This document shows positions 50,204 through 59,535 of a DNA stretch of 64,000 bases, in pieces. The stretch covers positions 1 through 64,000 of the forward strand of contig DATASX010000082.1 of assembly GCA_036269075.1 (NCBI GenBank), in the 5' to 3' direction. A program made the position numbers and the translations under genes. Numbering within the stretch: the first letter of the stretch is position 1; each line of letters starts with the position of its first letter. The notes beneath the pieces were generated by a model, which made no database searches, was not told where the DNA came from, and was given only the letters and a program-made list of their open reading frames with translations. The stretch comes from Sporichthyaceae bacterium (GTDB lineage Bacteria; Actinomycetota; Actinomycetes; Sporichthyales; Sporichthyaceae).

Positions 50204-50848
50204 GTGGCGGGCGGACGATTGGACTGGGCAACCGCGTCCTCGCTGGCCACCGGGGGTGGGACGGTGCTGCTCGCGAGCGCGACGTACGCCTCGGTCCGGT
50301 CGGCGAACCGGGCCGCGCGGGCCGCGGAGCGGTCGCTGCTGGCCGGACTGCGGCCGGCGCTGCTGCCCTCCCGGGTCCAGGACCCGGAGGAGAAGGTGGG
50401 CTACGCGGACGGGCACTGGGTGGCCGTGCCCGGTGGGTACGCGGTCACCGAGATTGCGTCCGAAACCATCTACCTCGCGGTGGCCCTGCGCAACGTGGGC
50501 CAAGGCTTGGCCGTGCTGCACGGGTGGTCGATCGGACCGGCCCGCGACGCCGACTCCAACGCGCCGGAGGAGCGGGAATTCCGCCTGTTGCGGCGCGACA
50601 TCTACGTGCCGGCAGGTGACACCGGGTTCTGGCAGGGTGCGTTCCGGGACACCGACGACGAGGTCTTCCGGGTGGTCCGGCGGGCGATCGAGCATCAGGA
50701 GGTGCTGACCCTGGACCTGCTCTACGGCGACCACGAGGGCGGGCAACGCACGATCAGCCGATTCATCCTGACCTGCGACGATGCGGACGGTCCGCGCCTG
50801 GCCTCCGCGGCCCGGCACTGGAACCTGGACCGTCCGGAACCGCGGTGA
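50204..50848 (+). CDS. Unknown protein with N-terminal hydrophobic segment
   Basis: A 214-residue protein. The N-terminal ASSLATGGGTVLLASATYAS may be a short membrane anchor, followed by a charged helix (RSANRAARAAERSLLAGLRP) and a mixed beta domain with TIYLAVALRNVGQGLAVLHG, FRLLRRDIYVPAGDTGFWQG and LTLDLLYGDHEGGQRTISRF. Proteins of this plan, a single membrane segment then a beta-sandwich, are frequent unknowns in actinomycetes. GTG 50204 start, with AGGAGAG directly before it; TTG 50219 would give better spacing. Confidence 0.75.
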   Translation: MAGGRLDWATASSLATGGGTVLLASATYASVRSANRAARAAERSLLAGLRPALLPSRVQDPEEKVGYADGHWVAVPGGYAVTEIASETIYLAVALRNVGQGLAVLHGWSIGPARDADSNAPEEREFRLLRRDIYVPAGDTGFWQGAFRDTDDEVFRVVRRAIEHQEVLTLDLLYGDHEGGQRTISRFILTCDDADGPRLASAARHWNLDRPEPR

Positions 50849-50869
50849 CCCGTCGGCTCCGGGTCGACG

Positions 50870-51187
50870 TCACGACCCCGGGGGCAGCAGTTCCACGGTG
50901 GCCGCCGCGACCAGGCCGCCGATCTCGAGGACGGTCGCGACAGCGGTGTTCGGCGCCGCGATCAGGTGCAGGTGACGGGCATGGTCGTAGAGCAGGGAGA
51001 GCCCGGCGCTGTCCAGATACGTCACCTCGCGCAGGTCGATCCGCAGGGCGCCGTCGTGCCCATCCGGGCCGCCGACGAGCGCCGCGCGCAGGGCCGGCGC
51101 CGTGGTCATGTCGACCTCGCCGCGCAGCACGATCGTCCCGTCCGGAGCGCGGCTCAATTCCAGCCGTTGCGGTGCGGCGTGCGTCAC
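50870..51187 (-). CDS. STAS-domain anti-sigma-factor antagonist
   Basis: A 105-residue STAS protein (SpoIIAA/RsbV type): GTIVLRGEVDMTTAPALRAA then LRIDLREVTYLDSAGLSLLY. The phosphorylatable Ser is S60 in YLDSAGLS. When dephosphorylated such proteins bind an anti-sigma kinase and free a sigma factor. The likely partner, an RsbW-like kinase gene, lies 124 bp upstream on the same strand. No sigma-factor gene is nearby. Confidence 0.92.
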   Translation of the reverse strand: MTHAAPQRLELSRAPDGTIVLRGEVDMTTAPALRAALVGGPDGHDGALRIDLREVTYLDSAGLSLLYDHARHLHLIAAPNTAVATVLEIGGLVAAATVELLPPGS

Positions 51188-51311
51188 GAGTCAACTCCTC
51201 GGTCGGTCCGTGCGGGCAGAAACAGGCTCGGTGCAGAGTTGCTGATCATCGCCGAAAGGCACTCGTCCGTCGACCGGGTCCGGTCGGTGGCGAGAACCCG
51301 GCGAAAGCGAG

Positions 51312-51779
51312 TCAGCGGGATCCGGGTGGTAGCGCCTTGCGAAGCGTCACCGTCGTGCCCGAACCGCTCGTCGAGATCTCGCACTCGTCCATGAGTCCGG
51401 CCATGAGCAGCCTGCCCCGGCCGCGGTTGCGGCGCTCGAAGGCCGCTGGGCTGCGCTCGATCCAGCGCCCGTTGTCCGCGATGACGACGTGCACGAAGCC
51501 GTCGTCGAGGCAGGCCTCGATCCAGCCCGCCGGGGCCGCGTCGGTACGTCGGGCACCCGAGTGCTCCAGGACGTTCGCGCACGCCTCGCCGGCGGCGACC
51601 AGGATCTCCGCGGCGACGCGGTCGTCGACGTCGGCCTCACGCAGCCATTCCCTCATGGCGTCGCGCACCAGGGCCATCTCGCCGGCTCGCCGCGCCGGGT
51701 CGAGCTCGACGCAGAATCGGGGTCCGTTGCCCGAGCACGAGGGCACCGGTCTGGACGACTCCCGTCGCGTCGTGTTCAC
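51312..51779 (-). CDS. RsbW-like anti-sigma factor, HATPase-type kinase
   Basis: A 155-residue GHKL ATPase with the anti-sigma pattern: N-box AAGEACANVLEHSGARRTDA, G1-type HVVIADNGRW, and RGRGRLLMAGLMDECEIST. It phosphorylates the STAS antagonist and sequesters a sigma factor of the SigB/SigF group. Its N-terminal 25 residues (RESSRPVPSCSGNGPRFCVE) are an extension. ATG 51779. Together with the STAS gene it forms a partner-switching pair. Confidence 0.9.
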   Translation of the reverse strand: MNTTRRESSRPVPSCSGNGPRFCVELDPARRAGEMALVRDAMREWLREADVDDRVAAEILVAAGEACANVLEHSGARRTDAAPAGWIEACLDDGFVHVVIADNGRWIERSPAAFERRNRGRGRLLMAGLMDECEISTSGSGTTVTLRKALPPGSR

Positions 51780-51992
51780 GGACCCCCTTCCCTGCTGCGC
51801 ACCGGTTCGGCGCTGTCGCGGACGAAGGTCCTCCTACCCGCACCGACCCACCCGGAAGCTTCGTCCGGTGATCGGAGAGACATGGCTCTCAAACTATTGC
51901 CGCGGGTTTGCACCACCGAGGTCCAGCGGCTCTCCGAGCCACGCCGACGATGGGCAGCATCCCCGGGCCCGGGAGAACCGCCGCGCCCTTGG

Positions 51993-52691
51993 TCAGTCGG
52001 CCCCGGGCGCGGACAGCCCGCGGGCGCGCTGCTCGGCCGCGTTGATCACGGTGACCCGGGCCTTGTTGTCCTGCTCGTGCTTGGCGATCGCCGCCACCTT
52101 GTCCACCTCGGACAGGGAGCGGATCGCGGTGATGGCGTCGGCTGCGGACAGCGATTCGTAGTCCTTGACGGGTAATCCCTTACGGGCCGGTGCACGGCGC
52201 GCGGCCGGGGCCTGCTTCTTGCGGGCGACCGGCGCCGTCGCTGCGGCCTTGCGAGCTACGGGCTGGGCCGCAGCCTTCGGTGCCCGAGGCGAGGCCGTCT
52301 CGCGAGTCGGCTCCGCCTTCCGAGCCGCCGGCGGGGCCGCTTCCGTTGCGGGCGTTGCTTTTTTCGGAGCGGGCGCAGCCACAGGCCGGACCGGCGCGGC
52401 CGCTTCGCGAACAGGCTCCGGCTTGCGCAGCACCGGCGTCGTCGGCCCGCGGGGCGGTGCCGACTTGCGCGGGTCCGGGGCGGTCGCCCGCGGCGCGGGG
52501 GCGCTGTCCCGTCCGGTGAGTCGGTGGATCACGGAGGTGAGTACCCGGGGGACCTGACTGACCAACTGGTCGACCAACCGCGCGGGTCCGCTGATCATGG
52601 AGCCGCCGATCCCGGGCGAACTGGGCAACTTCCACCGGCCGTCCGGTTGCGCGGCGGTGGTCACGTCGGAAGAACGGGTACTGCTGGGCAA
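51993..52691 (-). CDS. Ala/Pro/Lys-rich protein with conserved C-terminal domain
   Basis: A 232-residue protein. The first 45 residues include a hydrophobic patch (GPARLVDQLVSQVPRVLTSV). Residues about 60-170 are a low-complexity Lys/Ala/Pro tract rich in RK and AP pairs. The C-terminal 55 residues are ordered: GLPVKDYESLSAADAITAIR and SLSEVDKVAAIAKHEQDNKA, a short domain found in many actinobacterial proteins with LP-x-x-x-Y-D-x-L starts. TTG 52691 is supported by GGGGGAG six bases upstream. The basic tract might bind nucleic acid or cell-surface polyanions. Confidence 0.78.
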   Translation of the reverse strand: MPSSTRSSDVTTAAQPDGRWKLPSSPGIGGSMISGPARLVDQLVSQVPRVLTSVIHRLTGRDSAPAPRATAPDPRKSAPPRGPTTPVLRKPEPVREAAAPVRPVAAPAPKKATPATEAAPPAARKAEPTRETASPRAPKAAAQPVARKAAATAPVARKKQAPAARRAPARKGLPVKDYESLSAADAITAIRSLSEVDKVAAIAKHEQDNKARVTVINAAEQRARGLSAPGAD

Positions 52692-52807
52692 TTCGGCTCC
52701 CCCTTGGGCGGTGTGCGTCGATCGAGGCTATCCGCTCCAGGCATCCGCAATCCCGAGGCGCACACCGGCGGGCGGTTCGGCGCGCCGGTGCGGGGTAACC
52801 GGGACAC

Positions 52808-53158
52808 ATGACTGTTCGTGATCCGAAGGGCAACCCGATCCCCGGGCTGGGGTCGGACCCGGCCGCGCTGGGCCCCGACCAGGTCGACGAGGCCCTCGAC
52901 GGCCTGCCGGGCTGGCAGCGGCACGGCACTTCGTTGGTGCGCCAGTTCGCAGTCGCGGACGACAGCCGCGGGGCGCTGCGGGACGGCGTTCGCGAGGCCG
53001 CCGGTGCCGGCGCCGACCTGACCGTGGATGACTCCGACGGCAGCCTGCGAATGGTGCTCGGACCGGGCGCGGGCGATCTGACGGTGCATCACCTGGAGGC
53101 TGCGGCCCGGATAGACCAGGTACTCAGCGGCGCGGCCGTCGATCACGGGTCCACCTGA
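52808..53158 (+). CDS. Degenerate pterin-4a-carbinolamine dehydratase-like protein
   Basis: A 116-residue protein: VDEALDGLPGWQRHGTSLVR followed by FAVADDSRGALRDGVREA, matching the L-x-x-L-P-G-W start and first helix of DCoH/PCD proteins; a late TVHHLEAAARIDQVLSG helix follows. The catalytic His-His-Pro segment of active dehydratases is not seen in the middle (VDDSDGSLRMVLGPGAG). It is therefore a divergent, probably non-catalytic member. ATG 52808. Confidence 0.65.
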   Translation: MTVRDPKGNPIPGLGSDPAALGPDQVDEALDGLPGWQRHGTSLVRQFAVADDSRGALRDGVREAAGAGADLTVDDSDGSLRMVLGPGAGDLTVHHLEAAARIDQVLSGAAVDHGST

Positions 53159-53185
53159 TCCACCAACTGCGATCGGGAGGTCGAC

Positions 53186-53383
53186 GTGTTGCGAAAGCTG
53201 GTTTTCCTCGGTGGTGTCGGCATCGGCTACACCCTCGGCGCCCGTGCCGGTCGCGAGCACTACGAGAAGATCAAGTGGGTGGCGCAACGAATCTCGCCCA
53301 CGGTCGGCGGACCGCAGACGACCGCGTCCGGACTCCCGCCCGACGGGGAACCGGCGAGCATCATCCACCCGCAGTCGGTGTAG
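53186..53383 (+). CDS. YtxH-like small membrane protein
   Basis: A 65-residue protein with the YtxH-type N-terminus, RKLVFLGGVGIGYTLGARAG and REHYEKIKWVAQRI: a short hydrophobic stretch with Gly repeats followed by a charged helix. GGGAGG before GTG 53186 fixes the start. Commonly encoded in actinomycetes as a membrane-associated helper of unknown function. Co-directional with the PCD-like gene, 27 bp apart. Confidence 0.75.
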   Translation: MLRKLVFLGGVGIGYTLGARAGREHYEKIKWVAQRISPTVGGPQTTASGLPPDGEPASIIHPQSV

Positions 53384-53392
53384 CCCTGGCGC

Positions 53393-53899
53393 TCAGGAGG
53401 ACTTGAGCAGGCCCCGCACGTACGCCATCTGTCCGGCGTGCTGCAGGCAGTCCTCGACCACGCTGACCAGGCGCACGCCCAACGTGACCGGCGGATCGTA
53501 GGAGCGGTCCACGACGCGCTCCAGTTCGGCCGCGTCGACCTTGGCGATGACGGACCGCGCTTGGGCGTGGGTGGCGACCAGGTACTCGACGACGACCGCC
53601 GCACCCTCCGGCGCCAGCGCCTCGACCTGCGCCCGGGTGTGACCGTAACCGGTGTCCATCGCACCCGCGGCCAACCCGAACCGCGGCGCCCAGCCGTCGC
53701 GCACCCAGACCTGCCGGACGTCGAACGCCTCGGCCACGTGGTCGTCGAGCACCCGAGTCAGGTGCCAACCCAGCCATCCCACCGGATTGCCGTCCCCCGG
53801 CGCCCGGCGCAGCCCAGCGGCATCCAGCTCCCCGACCCCGGCACGCACCGCGTCGGGGATCCGGTCGAGGAACTCCAGCAGAACTTGCGCGACATCCAT
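53393..53899 (-). CDS. DinB-superfamily protein (DUF664-like)
   Basis: A 168-residue four-helix bundle protein of the DinB/mycothiol-transferase superfamily. Metal-binding His positions are suggested by WLGWHLTRVLDDHVAEAFDV and the C-terminal EDCLQHAGQMAYVRGLL (H-A-G-Q pattern). Some actinobacterial relatives transfer mycothiol to small molecules. ATG 53899. It converges with the YtxH-like gene, 9 bp apart. Confidence 0.87.
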   Translation of the reverse strand: MDVAQVLLEFLDRIPDAVRAGVGELDAAGLRRAPGDGNPVGWLGWHLTRVLDDHVAEAFDVRQVWVRDGWAPRFGLAAGAMDTGYGHTRAQVEALAPEGAAVVVEYLVATHAQARSVIAKVDAAELERVVDRSYDPPVTLGVRLVSVVEDCLQHAGQMAYVRGLLKSS

Positions 53900-53927
53900 G
53901 CCTGCCGACTGCCACCAATCGGCGGGT

Positions 53928-54188
53928 TCAACCGCGAACCAGGACGGAAACCATCCGGCGGCGGGTCACACAATCGGCGACGCGCTGCCCAGCATCTCGA
54001 CGGCGCGCGGGGATCAGGACCGGCAGACAGTTGGAGATCTTCGCGGTGGACGAAACTCGTCGCGACGCCTCGTTGACGGCTGCACGCACCGCCCCCGGCA
54101 AGGAGGTGGGAAAGCGCAGTTCCAGATCGGTGGTGATCTTGTCGAGCTCCCGGGCCAGCCAGTCGGGATCGACGATTGCATCGCTCAC
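53928..54188 (-). CDS. Three-helix bundle dimerization-type small protein
   Basis: An 86-residue protein, PDWLARELDKITTDLELRFP, LPGAVRAAVNEASRRVSST, AKISNCLPVLIPARRRDAGQ, with the L-x-x-R-F-P ... V-x-x-x-V-x-E-A ... F/L-P-V-L-I pattern of the three-helix bundle dimerization domain family of actinomycetes. GAGGAGG seven bases before GTG 54188 fixes the start. Role unknown; probable protein-protein contact. It is on the same strand as the DinB-like gene, 28 bp upstream. Confidence 0.72.
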   Translation of the reverse strand: MSDAIVDPDWLARELDKITTDLELRFPTSLPGAVRAAVNEASRRVSSTAKISNCLPVLIPARRRDAGQRVADCVTRRRMVSVLVRG

Positions 54189-54333
54189 CGCCGTGCCTCC
54201 TCGAGCCACGCCGGGGTCTGGGACACCGCTCACCTGGAAGCGTCCTCCGGGCGCCGCCCGTCGCGCAAGACGGCGGCGTCGTGGCCGTTTCTACTTTCGG
54301 TCGACGGCCTTGCCCTCGACGAGGGCGGCGACG

Positions 54334-55368
54334 CTACCCAGGCCAGTCCCCGGCCGCGTACTTCGCGACAGAGGGCGGGACGGCAGAGCGGTCGCCGCCG
54401 ATCAGCACCGGTATAGCCAAGAACCCGAGGGATCGAGTCAATTTCTGACCCTCGTCGGAGAGCAGGAATTCGATGATGCGCAAGGCCTGCGCGGAGTGTG
54501 CGGCACCTTCAACAGGAGCGATGCTGTAGGCGATCATGGCGCCGGTGTAGGTGATACCGGATTTGGTTGTGAACGTCGCGCGGGCGTAGCTCTTGTTCTG
54601 GCTGGGATCGCTGAGGTTGATCTGCTTGGGCAGCTCGACGAATGGCAACCCGGCGGCCAGGGCCTGGGTGCGGTACATGAACGAGGCATCGATGGCGCCG
54701 CTCTTGGGCTGGCCGGCGGCCCCGGGGCGCACCTGAGCGGGGTTGCGATCGTCCCCCAGGAGGCGGTTCTTCAGACCTGGGTCCTTGGCGTCCAAGCCGG
54801 CGAGCTGAGCCACCATGACCGTGAAGTAGCCACCGGGATCGGTATCCGGATCGCTACGAGTGACCCGGACGCCCTTCTCCTCCAGCGGCGCATACCACGT
54901 GGTCTTGCCCGCTTCGGCCTTCTCGAAGTCCGCCAGCTTCGGGCTGATCAGGCTGTAGGCGACAACGACGGAGTTGCTCGCGAAGGTCGCGAACCAGCGG
55001 ACCTTGTCGCCGTTGGCCGCACCCATCAGCACCTTGTTGGTGTTGGCGTCCGCGGTGGCGTACAGCTCGGTAGGCGTGCCGTCCTTGATCTTCTGGGCCG
55101 CTGCCAGCGAGGCGCCCGGCTCACTGTGGATCGCGATCCCCGCAGCGGCCATCGCGGCGGTCAGCTTGTCCTGCACCAGCCCGTTCAAACTGCCCGCGTG
55201 GCCGATGACGACCGCGTTGGGGTCGACGCTCGGGCCGGCGGTCGGGGCCACGGTCGGACCGGCCGCGTCGTGGTCATCGCCGCAGGCAGCGGGAAGAACC
55301 AGCGCGCCGGCAGCGACGCAGGCGGCCAATCGGAATCGGCAGCCGGAGCGATCGCGGCGACGGCGCAC
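54334..55368 (-). CDS. Solute-binding lipoprotein, molybdate/tungstate (WtpA)-like
   Basis: A 344-residue periplasmic binding protein, type II. Lipobox LPAAC near residue 29, then a Pro/Ala linker and the fold: VVIGHAGSLNGLVQDKLTAA, GASLAAAQKIKDGTPTELYA, SNSVVVAYSLISPKLADF, and the WtpA-like SDPDTDPGGYFTVMVAQLAG. The family captures oxyanions (tungstate, molybdate) for an ABC importer. No permease or ATPase gene is in the window, so the transporter partner must be elsewhere or the protein is an orphan. Start ATG 55368 with a basic N-terminus. Confidence 0.85.
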   Translation of the reverse strand: MRRRRDRSGCRFRLAACVAAGALVLPAACGDDHDAAGPTVAPTAGPSVDPNAVVIGHAGSLNGLVQDKLTAAMAAAGIAIHSEPGASLAAAQKIKDGTPTELYATADANTNKVLMGAANGDKVRWFATFASNSVVVAYSLISPKLADFEKAEAGKTTWYAPLEEKGVRVTRSDPDTDPGGYFTVMVAQLAGLDAKDPGLKNRLLGDDRNPAQVRPGAAGQPKSGAIDASFMYRTQALAAGLPFVELPKQINLSDPSQNKSYARATFTTKSGITYTGAMIAYSIAPVEGAAHSAQALRIIEFLLSDEGQKLTRSLGFLAIPVLIGGDRSAVPPSVAKYAAGDWPG

Positions 55369-55435
55369 GGCAACTCCGGAGGTCGCGGTTACGTAGGCCG
55401 AACGCGCTTGACCGTATCTCGGACCGTGTTGCCAG

Positions 55436-55507
55436 TGGGCGCAGCAGGGGTCGAACCTGCGACAGCCGCCTTGTAAGGGCGGTGCTCTACCGCTGAGCTA
55501 TGCGCCC
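55436..55507 (-). tRNA. tRNA-Val, anticodon UAC
   Basis: Read on the minus strand: acceptor GGGCGCA/TGCGCCC, D-arm GCTC-AGCGGTA-GAGC, anticodon arm CCGCC-CTTACAA-GGCGG with anticodon TAC, T-arm GCAGG-TTCGACC-CCTGC, discriminator A. 72 nt; the CCA end is not encoded. It decodes GUA and related valine codons. Located between the lipoprotein gene and the AhpE gene, a typical integration target, but no integrase is adjacent. Confidence 0.96.
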
Positions 55508-55537
55508 CGGGTCGGCCGTCGCACGCTCACGCGCGGC

Positions 55538-56044
55538 TCAGGCGAACTCGGCAGCGTAGAGATTAGCGAGAGCGGCGTGGTAATCGGCCTGATTACGCGG
55601 GCGACCGAGATCGCTCACGATCTTCCAGCGCACGACGCCCCCCGAGTCGATGAGGAATGTCGCCCGGGTCGCCACGCCTGCGTCGGCGTCGAAGACGCCG
55701 TAAGAAGTGGCCACGGCGCCGTGCGGCCAGAAGTCCGAAAGCAGCGGGAACCTCAGACCCTGGGTGTCCGAGAACACGCGCAGCGCGTACGGGGAGTCGA
55801 CCGAGACCGCGAGCACCTGGGTGCGCTCGTTCTGGAACGCGTCGATCTCCGACTGGATCAGGTTGAGCTCACCGGAGCAGATCCCGGTGAAGGCCAACGG
55901 GTAGAACACCAGCAGGACCGCTTGCCCACGCAGGTCGGACAGTGCGATCTGGACGTTGTGATGGTCGCGAAGGGTGAAGTCGGGCGCACGGTCGCCGATC
56001 TCCACCGGCTTGCCCTCCAGAGCCATGCATTGACGGTACGCCAC
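55538..56044 (-). CDS. Peroxiredoxin, AhpE type
   Basis: A 168-residue one-Cys-type peroxiredoxin that reduces peroxides. APDFTLRDHHNVQIALSDLR and VLLVFYPLAFTGICSGEL place the peroxidatic Cys at residue 56 (T-x-x-C pattern), followed by VLAVSVDSPYALRVFSDTQ. No resolving Cys is obvious, so recycling probably uses mycothiol or thioredoxin. GTG 56044 is preferred because AGGAGGAACG precedes it; ATG 56026 would give a 162-residue product nearer the usual length. Next to DUF3052 and aceE, the same order as Rv2238c-Rv2241 of M. tuberculosis. Confidence 0.92.
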   Translation of the reverse strand: MAYRQCMALEGKPVEIGDRAPDFTLRDHHNVQIALSDLRGQAVLLVFYPLAFTGICSGELNLIQSEIDAFQNERTQVLAVSVDSPYALRVFSDTQGLRFPLLSDFWPHGAVATSYGVFDADAGVATRATFLIDSGGVVRWKIVSDLGRPRNQADYHAALANLYAAEFA

Positions 56045-56088
56045 CGTTCCTCCTTCGCGCCGTGCGGGGCAGCGAAGAGACGACGCCG

Positions 56089-56520
56089 TCAGCGCTTGGA
56101 GCGTGCGGCCTTGGGCGCGACCAGGCGGGTGCCGGACCAGTCCGGCGCGGCACTGACGTGGCTGGTCTGGGCCAGCCCCGCGGTGGGGGCCGCCTCGCCG
56201 ATGTCGCTGGGCTCGACGTGGCCGTCCCGACCCGCCTTGGGGGTCAGTACCCAGATCACGCCGCCATCGGCCAGCGAGGACAGCGCGTCCACCAGCGCGT
56301 CGACCAGATCCCCGTCGCCGACGCGCCACCACAGCAGCACCGCGTCGGCAACGTCGTCGTAGTCCTCCTCGACCAGTTCGCCGCCGATGTGGTCCTCGAT
56401 CGCGGCGCGCAGATCATGATCGACGTCGTCGTCGTAGCCGAGTTCTTGGATCACCTGGCCAGGAGTGACCCCGAGCCGCCCGGAGACCGTACCGCCGGCG
56501 CCGTCGGCGCTCGCGCTCAC
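56089..56520 (-). CDS. DUF3052 family protein
   Basis: A 143-residue acidic protein: VSGRLGVTPGQVIQELGYDD, DVDHDLRAAIEDHIGGELVE, EDYDDVADAVLLWWRVGDGD, and VDALVDALSSLADGGVIWVL. This is the actinobacterial DUF3052 family (Rv2239c type), of unknown function, always near aceE as far as I recall. GTG 56520 is chosen because GGGGGAGGG lies nine bases upstream; an ATG 12 codons further up is possible. The C-terminus is a short basic tail. Divergent from aceE across 252 bp. Confidence 0.88.
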   Translation of the reverse strand: MSASADGAGGTVSGRLGVTPGQVIQELGYDDDVDHDLRAAIEDHIGGELVEEDYDDVADAVLLWWRVGDGDLVDALVDALSSLADGGVIWVLTPKAGRDGHVEPSDIGEAAPTAGLAQTSHVSAAPDWSGTRLVAPKAARSKR

Positions 56521-56664
56521 GGAAGTGCCCTCCCCCTTCGACTCGTGCATGCGCACGTCGCGTAGTGGACCTTCTACTCACGCGTAGTCCACCGCGCCGG
56601 AGGCTCGAAGGCAAGTACCCCGGCCGGACGATGCCGGCGTCGGGATGAGCGATCACACAGTCGG

Positions 56665-56678
56665 CTACCCGAGGGTAG
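56665..56678. promoter_or_regulatory. Short palindrome upstream of aceE
   Basis: CTACCC-GA-GGGTAG (56665-56678), 95 bp before the aceE start and in the middle of the 252-bp divergent region with the DUF3052 gene. A second weak pair, GTGGAC (56565-56570) and GTCCAC (56587-56592), lies nearer the DUF3052 gene. Operator function is only inferred. Confidence 0.35.
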
Positions 56679-56772
56679 AGATGCGCCGACGGGCGCGACC
56701 GACAACGATGGGAGCACACTGCTCGCTCGGAGGCGCTCGATCAGCGCTCCCGCCGGAAGAAGGAAGTAACGC

Positions 56773-59526
56773 GTGGCAACGGGACGCGAACGTTTCTCAG
56801 TCATCAGCGACGGGCTACCCACCCAGATCCCCGACGTGGACGGCGAGGAGACGCAGGAATGGCTCCAGTCGCTGGACTCAGTGGTCGACACAGCAGGCCG
56901 TGCGCGGGCTCGATACCTGATGCTGCGTCTGCTCGAGCGGGCGCGGGAGCGTCAGGTCGGCGTCCCCGGCCTGCGCAGCACCGACTTCATCAACACGATC
57001 GGGTCGGAGTCCGAGCCGTGGTTCCCCGGTGACGAGTTCATCGAGCGGCGCATTCGCGCGTTCATCCGCTGGAATGCCGCGATCATGGTGTCCCGCGCCA
57101 ACCGCCCGGGCATCGGCGTCGGCGGCCACATCGCGACCTACGCCTCCTCCGCCAGCCTCTACGAGGTCGGCTTCAACCACTTCTTCCGCGGCAAGACCGG
57201 CGGGGAGTCCGGCGACCAGGTCTTCATCCAGGGCCACGCCTCCCCCGGCATCTACGCCCGCGCCTTCCTCGAGGGCCGGCTGAGCGAGAGCCAACTCGAC
57301 GGCTTCCGGCAGGAGCTGACCAACCCGGGCGGCGGCCTGCCGTCCTACCCGCACCCGCGGCTGATGCCGGACTTCTGGGAGTTCCCGACCGTCTCCATGG
57401 GCCTGGGCCCGATCAACGCGATCTACCAGGCCCGGTTCAACCGCTATCTGTTGAACCGTCAGATCAAGGACACCTCGCGCAGCCACGTGTGGGCATTCCT
57501 CGGCGACGGAGAGATGGACGAGCCCGAGTCGCTGGGCGCGATCGGCCTGGCCTCCCGCGAGGAGCTCGACAACCTGACCTTCGTCATCAACTGCAACCTG
57601 CAGCGCCTGGACGGCCCGGTCCGCGGCAACGGCAAGATCATCCAGGAGCTGGAGAGCTACTTCCGCGGCGCCGGCTGGAACGTCATCAAGGTGATCTGGG
57701 GCCGCGACTGGGACCCGCTGCTGCACGCGGATGTCGACGGCGTCCTGGTCAACGCAATGAACACCACCCCGGACGGCCAGTTCCAGACGTTCACCACCGA
57801 GGACGGTGCGTACATCCGCGAGACGTTCTTCGGCAAGGACACCCGGCTGCGCAAGATGGTGCAGCACCTGACCGACGACCAGCTGATGAAGCTGTCCCGC
57901 GGTGGCCACGACTACCGCAAGGTGTACGCCGCATTCAAGGCCGCCCAGGAACACGTCGGCCAGCCGACGGTGATCCTGGCGCACACCATCAAGGGCTGGA
58001 CGCTGAAGAGCTTCGAGGCCCGCAACGCCACGCACCAGATGAAGAAGCTGACCAAGGCCGACCTCAAGGAGTTCCGCGACCGGCTGCACCTGCCGATCAC
58101 GGACGAGGCCCTCGAGGATCCACTGCCGCCGTACTTCCACCCGGGCGCGGACTCCGAGGAGGTCCAGTACCTGCAGGACCGGCGCAGTTCGCTGGGCGGC
58201 TACGTGCCGAGCCGGACGGTCAACCCGAAGCCGATCAAGCTGCCCGGCGACGCCGTCTACACCGAGCTGCGCAGCGGTTCGGGCAAGCAGTCGGTGGCCA
58301 CCACGATGGCATTCGTCCGGCTGTTCAAGGACCTGATCAAGGACCCGGAGATCGGCCACCGCTTCGTGCCGATCATCCCGGACGAGGCCCGCACCTTCGG
58401 CCTGGACGCGATCTTCCCGACCGCCAAGATCTACTCGCCGCACGGCCAGACCTACGAGGCGGTCGACCGCAAGCTGCTGCTGTCGTACAAGGAGTCGAAG
58501 CAGGGTCAGATCCTGCACGAGGGCATCAGCGAGGCCGGCGCGATGGGTTCGCTGGCCGCCTCGGGCACCGCGTACGCCACGCACGGCGAGCACATGATCC
58601 CGGTTTACATCTTCTACTCGATGTTCGGCTTCCAGCGGACCGGCGACGCCGCCTGGGCGTTCGCCGACCAGTTGGGCCGTGGCTTCATGCTCGGCGCGAC
58701 GGCCGGACGCACGACGCTCAACGGTGAGGGTCTGCAGCACGAGGACGGCCATTCGCAGCTGCTGGCCTCGACCAACCCGGCGTGCGTGGCCTACGACCCG
58801 GCGTGGAGCTTCGAGGTCGCGCACATCGTGAAGGACGGCCTGCGTCGGATGTACGGCAGCTCGCCGGAGCACCCGCACGGCGAGGACGTCTTCTACTACC
58901 TGACGGTCTACAACGAGCCGTATCTGCAGCCGGCCGAGCCGGCCGACCTCGACGTCGAAGGCGTCCTGCGTGGCCTGTACCGCTACGCCGCCGCACCGGC
59001 CCTGCCGGAGACGGCGCCGGCGGCGCAGATCCTGGCCTCCGGCCCGGCGATGATCTGGGCGCTCGACGCGCAGCGCGAGCTGGCCCAGGAGTGGGGCGTG
59101 GCGGCCGCGGTCTGGTCGGCCACCTCCTGGACCGAGCTGCGCCGCGAGGCGATGGAGTGCGACGAGCACAACCTGCTCCACCCGGAGGAGCCGGCCCGGA
59201 TTTCGTTCGTGGTCCAGGCGCTGGAGTCCGCCCCGGGCCCGGTCGTCGCGGTCAGCGACTGGATGAAGGCGGTGCCGGACCAGATCTCCCGCTGGGTGCA
59301 CACCGACTTCTCGGTGCTCGGCACCGACGGCTTCGGCTGCTCGGACACCCGGGCCGCGCTGCGTCGGCACTTCAAGGTCGACGCCCAGTCGATCGTCGTC
59401 CAGACGCTGTCCGACCTGGCCCGCCGCGGCGAGGTCAAGCGCGAGACGGTCCGCGAGGCCCTCGACCGCTACCGCCTGGCCGACGTCACCGCCACCACGG
59501 CCACCGAGGCCGGCGGCGACACCTGA
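56773..59526 (+). CDS. aceE: Pyruvate dehydrogenase E1, homodimeric type
   Basis: A 917-residue thiamine-diphosphate enzyme that decarboxylates pyruvate and reductively acetylates the E2 subunit, feeding acetyl-CoA to the TCA cycle and fatty-acid synthesis. The TPP/Mg2+ motif is [20 protein letters not shown] (GDG at about residue 246, followed by the conserved Asn in [14 protein letters not shown]). Other hallmarks are [34 protein letters not shown] and [20 protein letters not shown]. Length and segments fit E. coli-type AceE as used by actinomycetes. GTG 56773 follows GAAGGAAG. Its transcript ends in a palindrome shared with the glnA-glnE gap. Confidence 0.97.
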   Translation: MATGRERFSVISDGLPTQIPDVDGEETQEWLQSLDSVVDTAGRARARYLMLRLLERARERQVGVPGLRSTDFINTIGSESEPWFPGDEFIERRIRAFIRWNAAIMVSRANRPGIGVGGHIATYASSASLYEVGFNHFFRGKTGGESGDQVFIQGHASPGIYARAFLEGRLSESQLDGFRQELTNPGGGLPSYPHPRLMPDFWEFPTVSMGLGPINAIYQARFNRYLLNRQIKDTSRSHVWAFLGDGEMDEPESLGAIGLASREELDNLTFVINCNLQRLDGPVRGNGKIIQELESYFRGAGWNVIKVIWGRDWDPLLHADVDGVLVNAMNTTPDGQFQTFTTEDGAYIRETFFGKDTRLRKMVQHLTDDQLMKLSRGGHDYRKVYAAFKAAQEHVGQPTVILAHTIKGWTLKSFEARNATHQMKKLTKADLKEFRDRLHLPITDEALEDPLPPYFHPGADSEEVQYLQDRRSSLGGYVPSRTVNPKPIKLPGDAVYTELRSGSGKQSVATTMAFVRLFKDLIKDPEIGHRFVPIIPDEARTFGLDAIFPTAKIYSPHGQTYEAVDRKLLLSYKESKQGQILHEGISEAGAMGSLAASGTAYATHGEHMIPVYIFYSMFGFQRTGDAAWAFADQLGRGFMLGATAGRTTLNGEGLQHEDGHSQLLASTNPACVAYDPAWSFEVAHIVKDGLRRMYGSSPEHPHGEDVFYYLTVYNEPYLQPAEPADLDVEGVLRGLYRYAAAPALPETAPAAQILASGPAMIWALDAQRELAQEWGVAAAVWSATSWTELRREAMECDEHNLLHPEEPARISFVVQALESAPGPVVAVSDWMKAVPDQISRWVHTDFSVLGTDGFGCSDTRAALRRHFKVDAQSIVVQTLSDLARRGEVKRETVREALDRYRLADVTATTATEAGGDT

Positions 59527-59535
59527 ATCATCCGA

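Noticed and set aside
55436-55507. tRNA-Val as attachment site of an element
   Set aside because: No integrase, excisionase or duplicated tRNA 3' end was found next to it; neighbours on both sides look like ordinary chromosomal genes.
56878-59370. Open frame of 830 codons antisense to aceE
   Set aside because: Shadow frame of a highly biased gene; no family resemblance.
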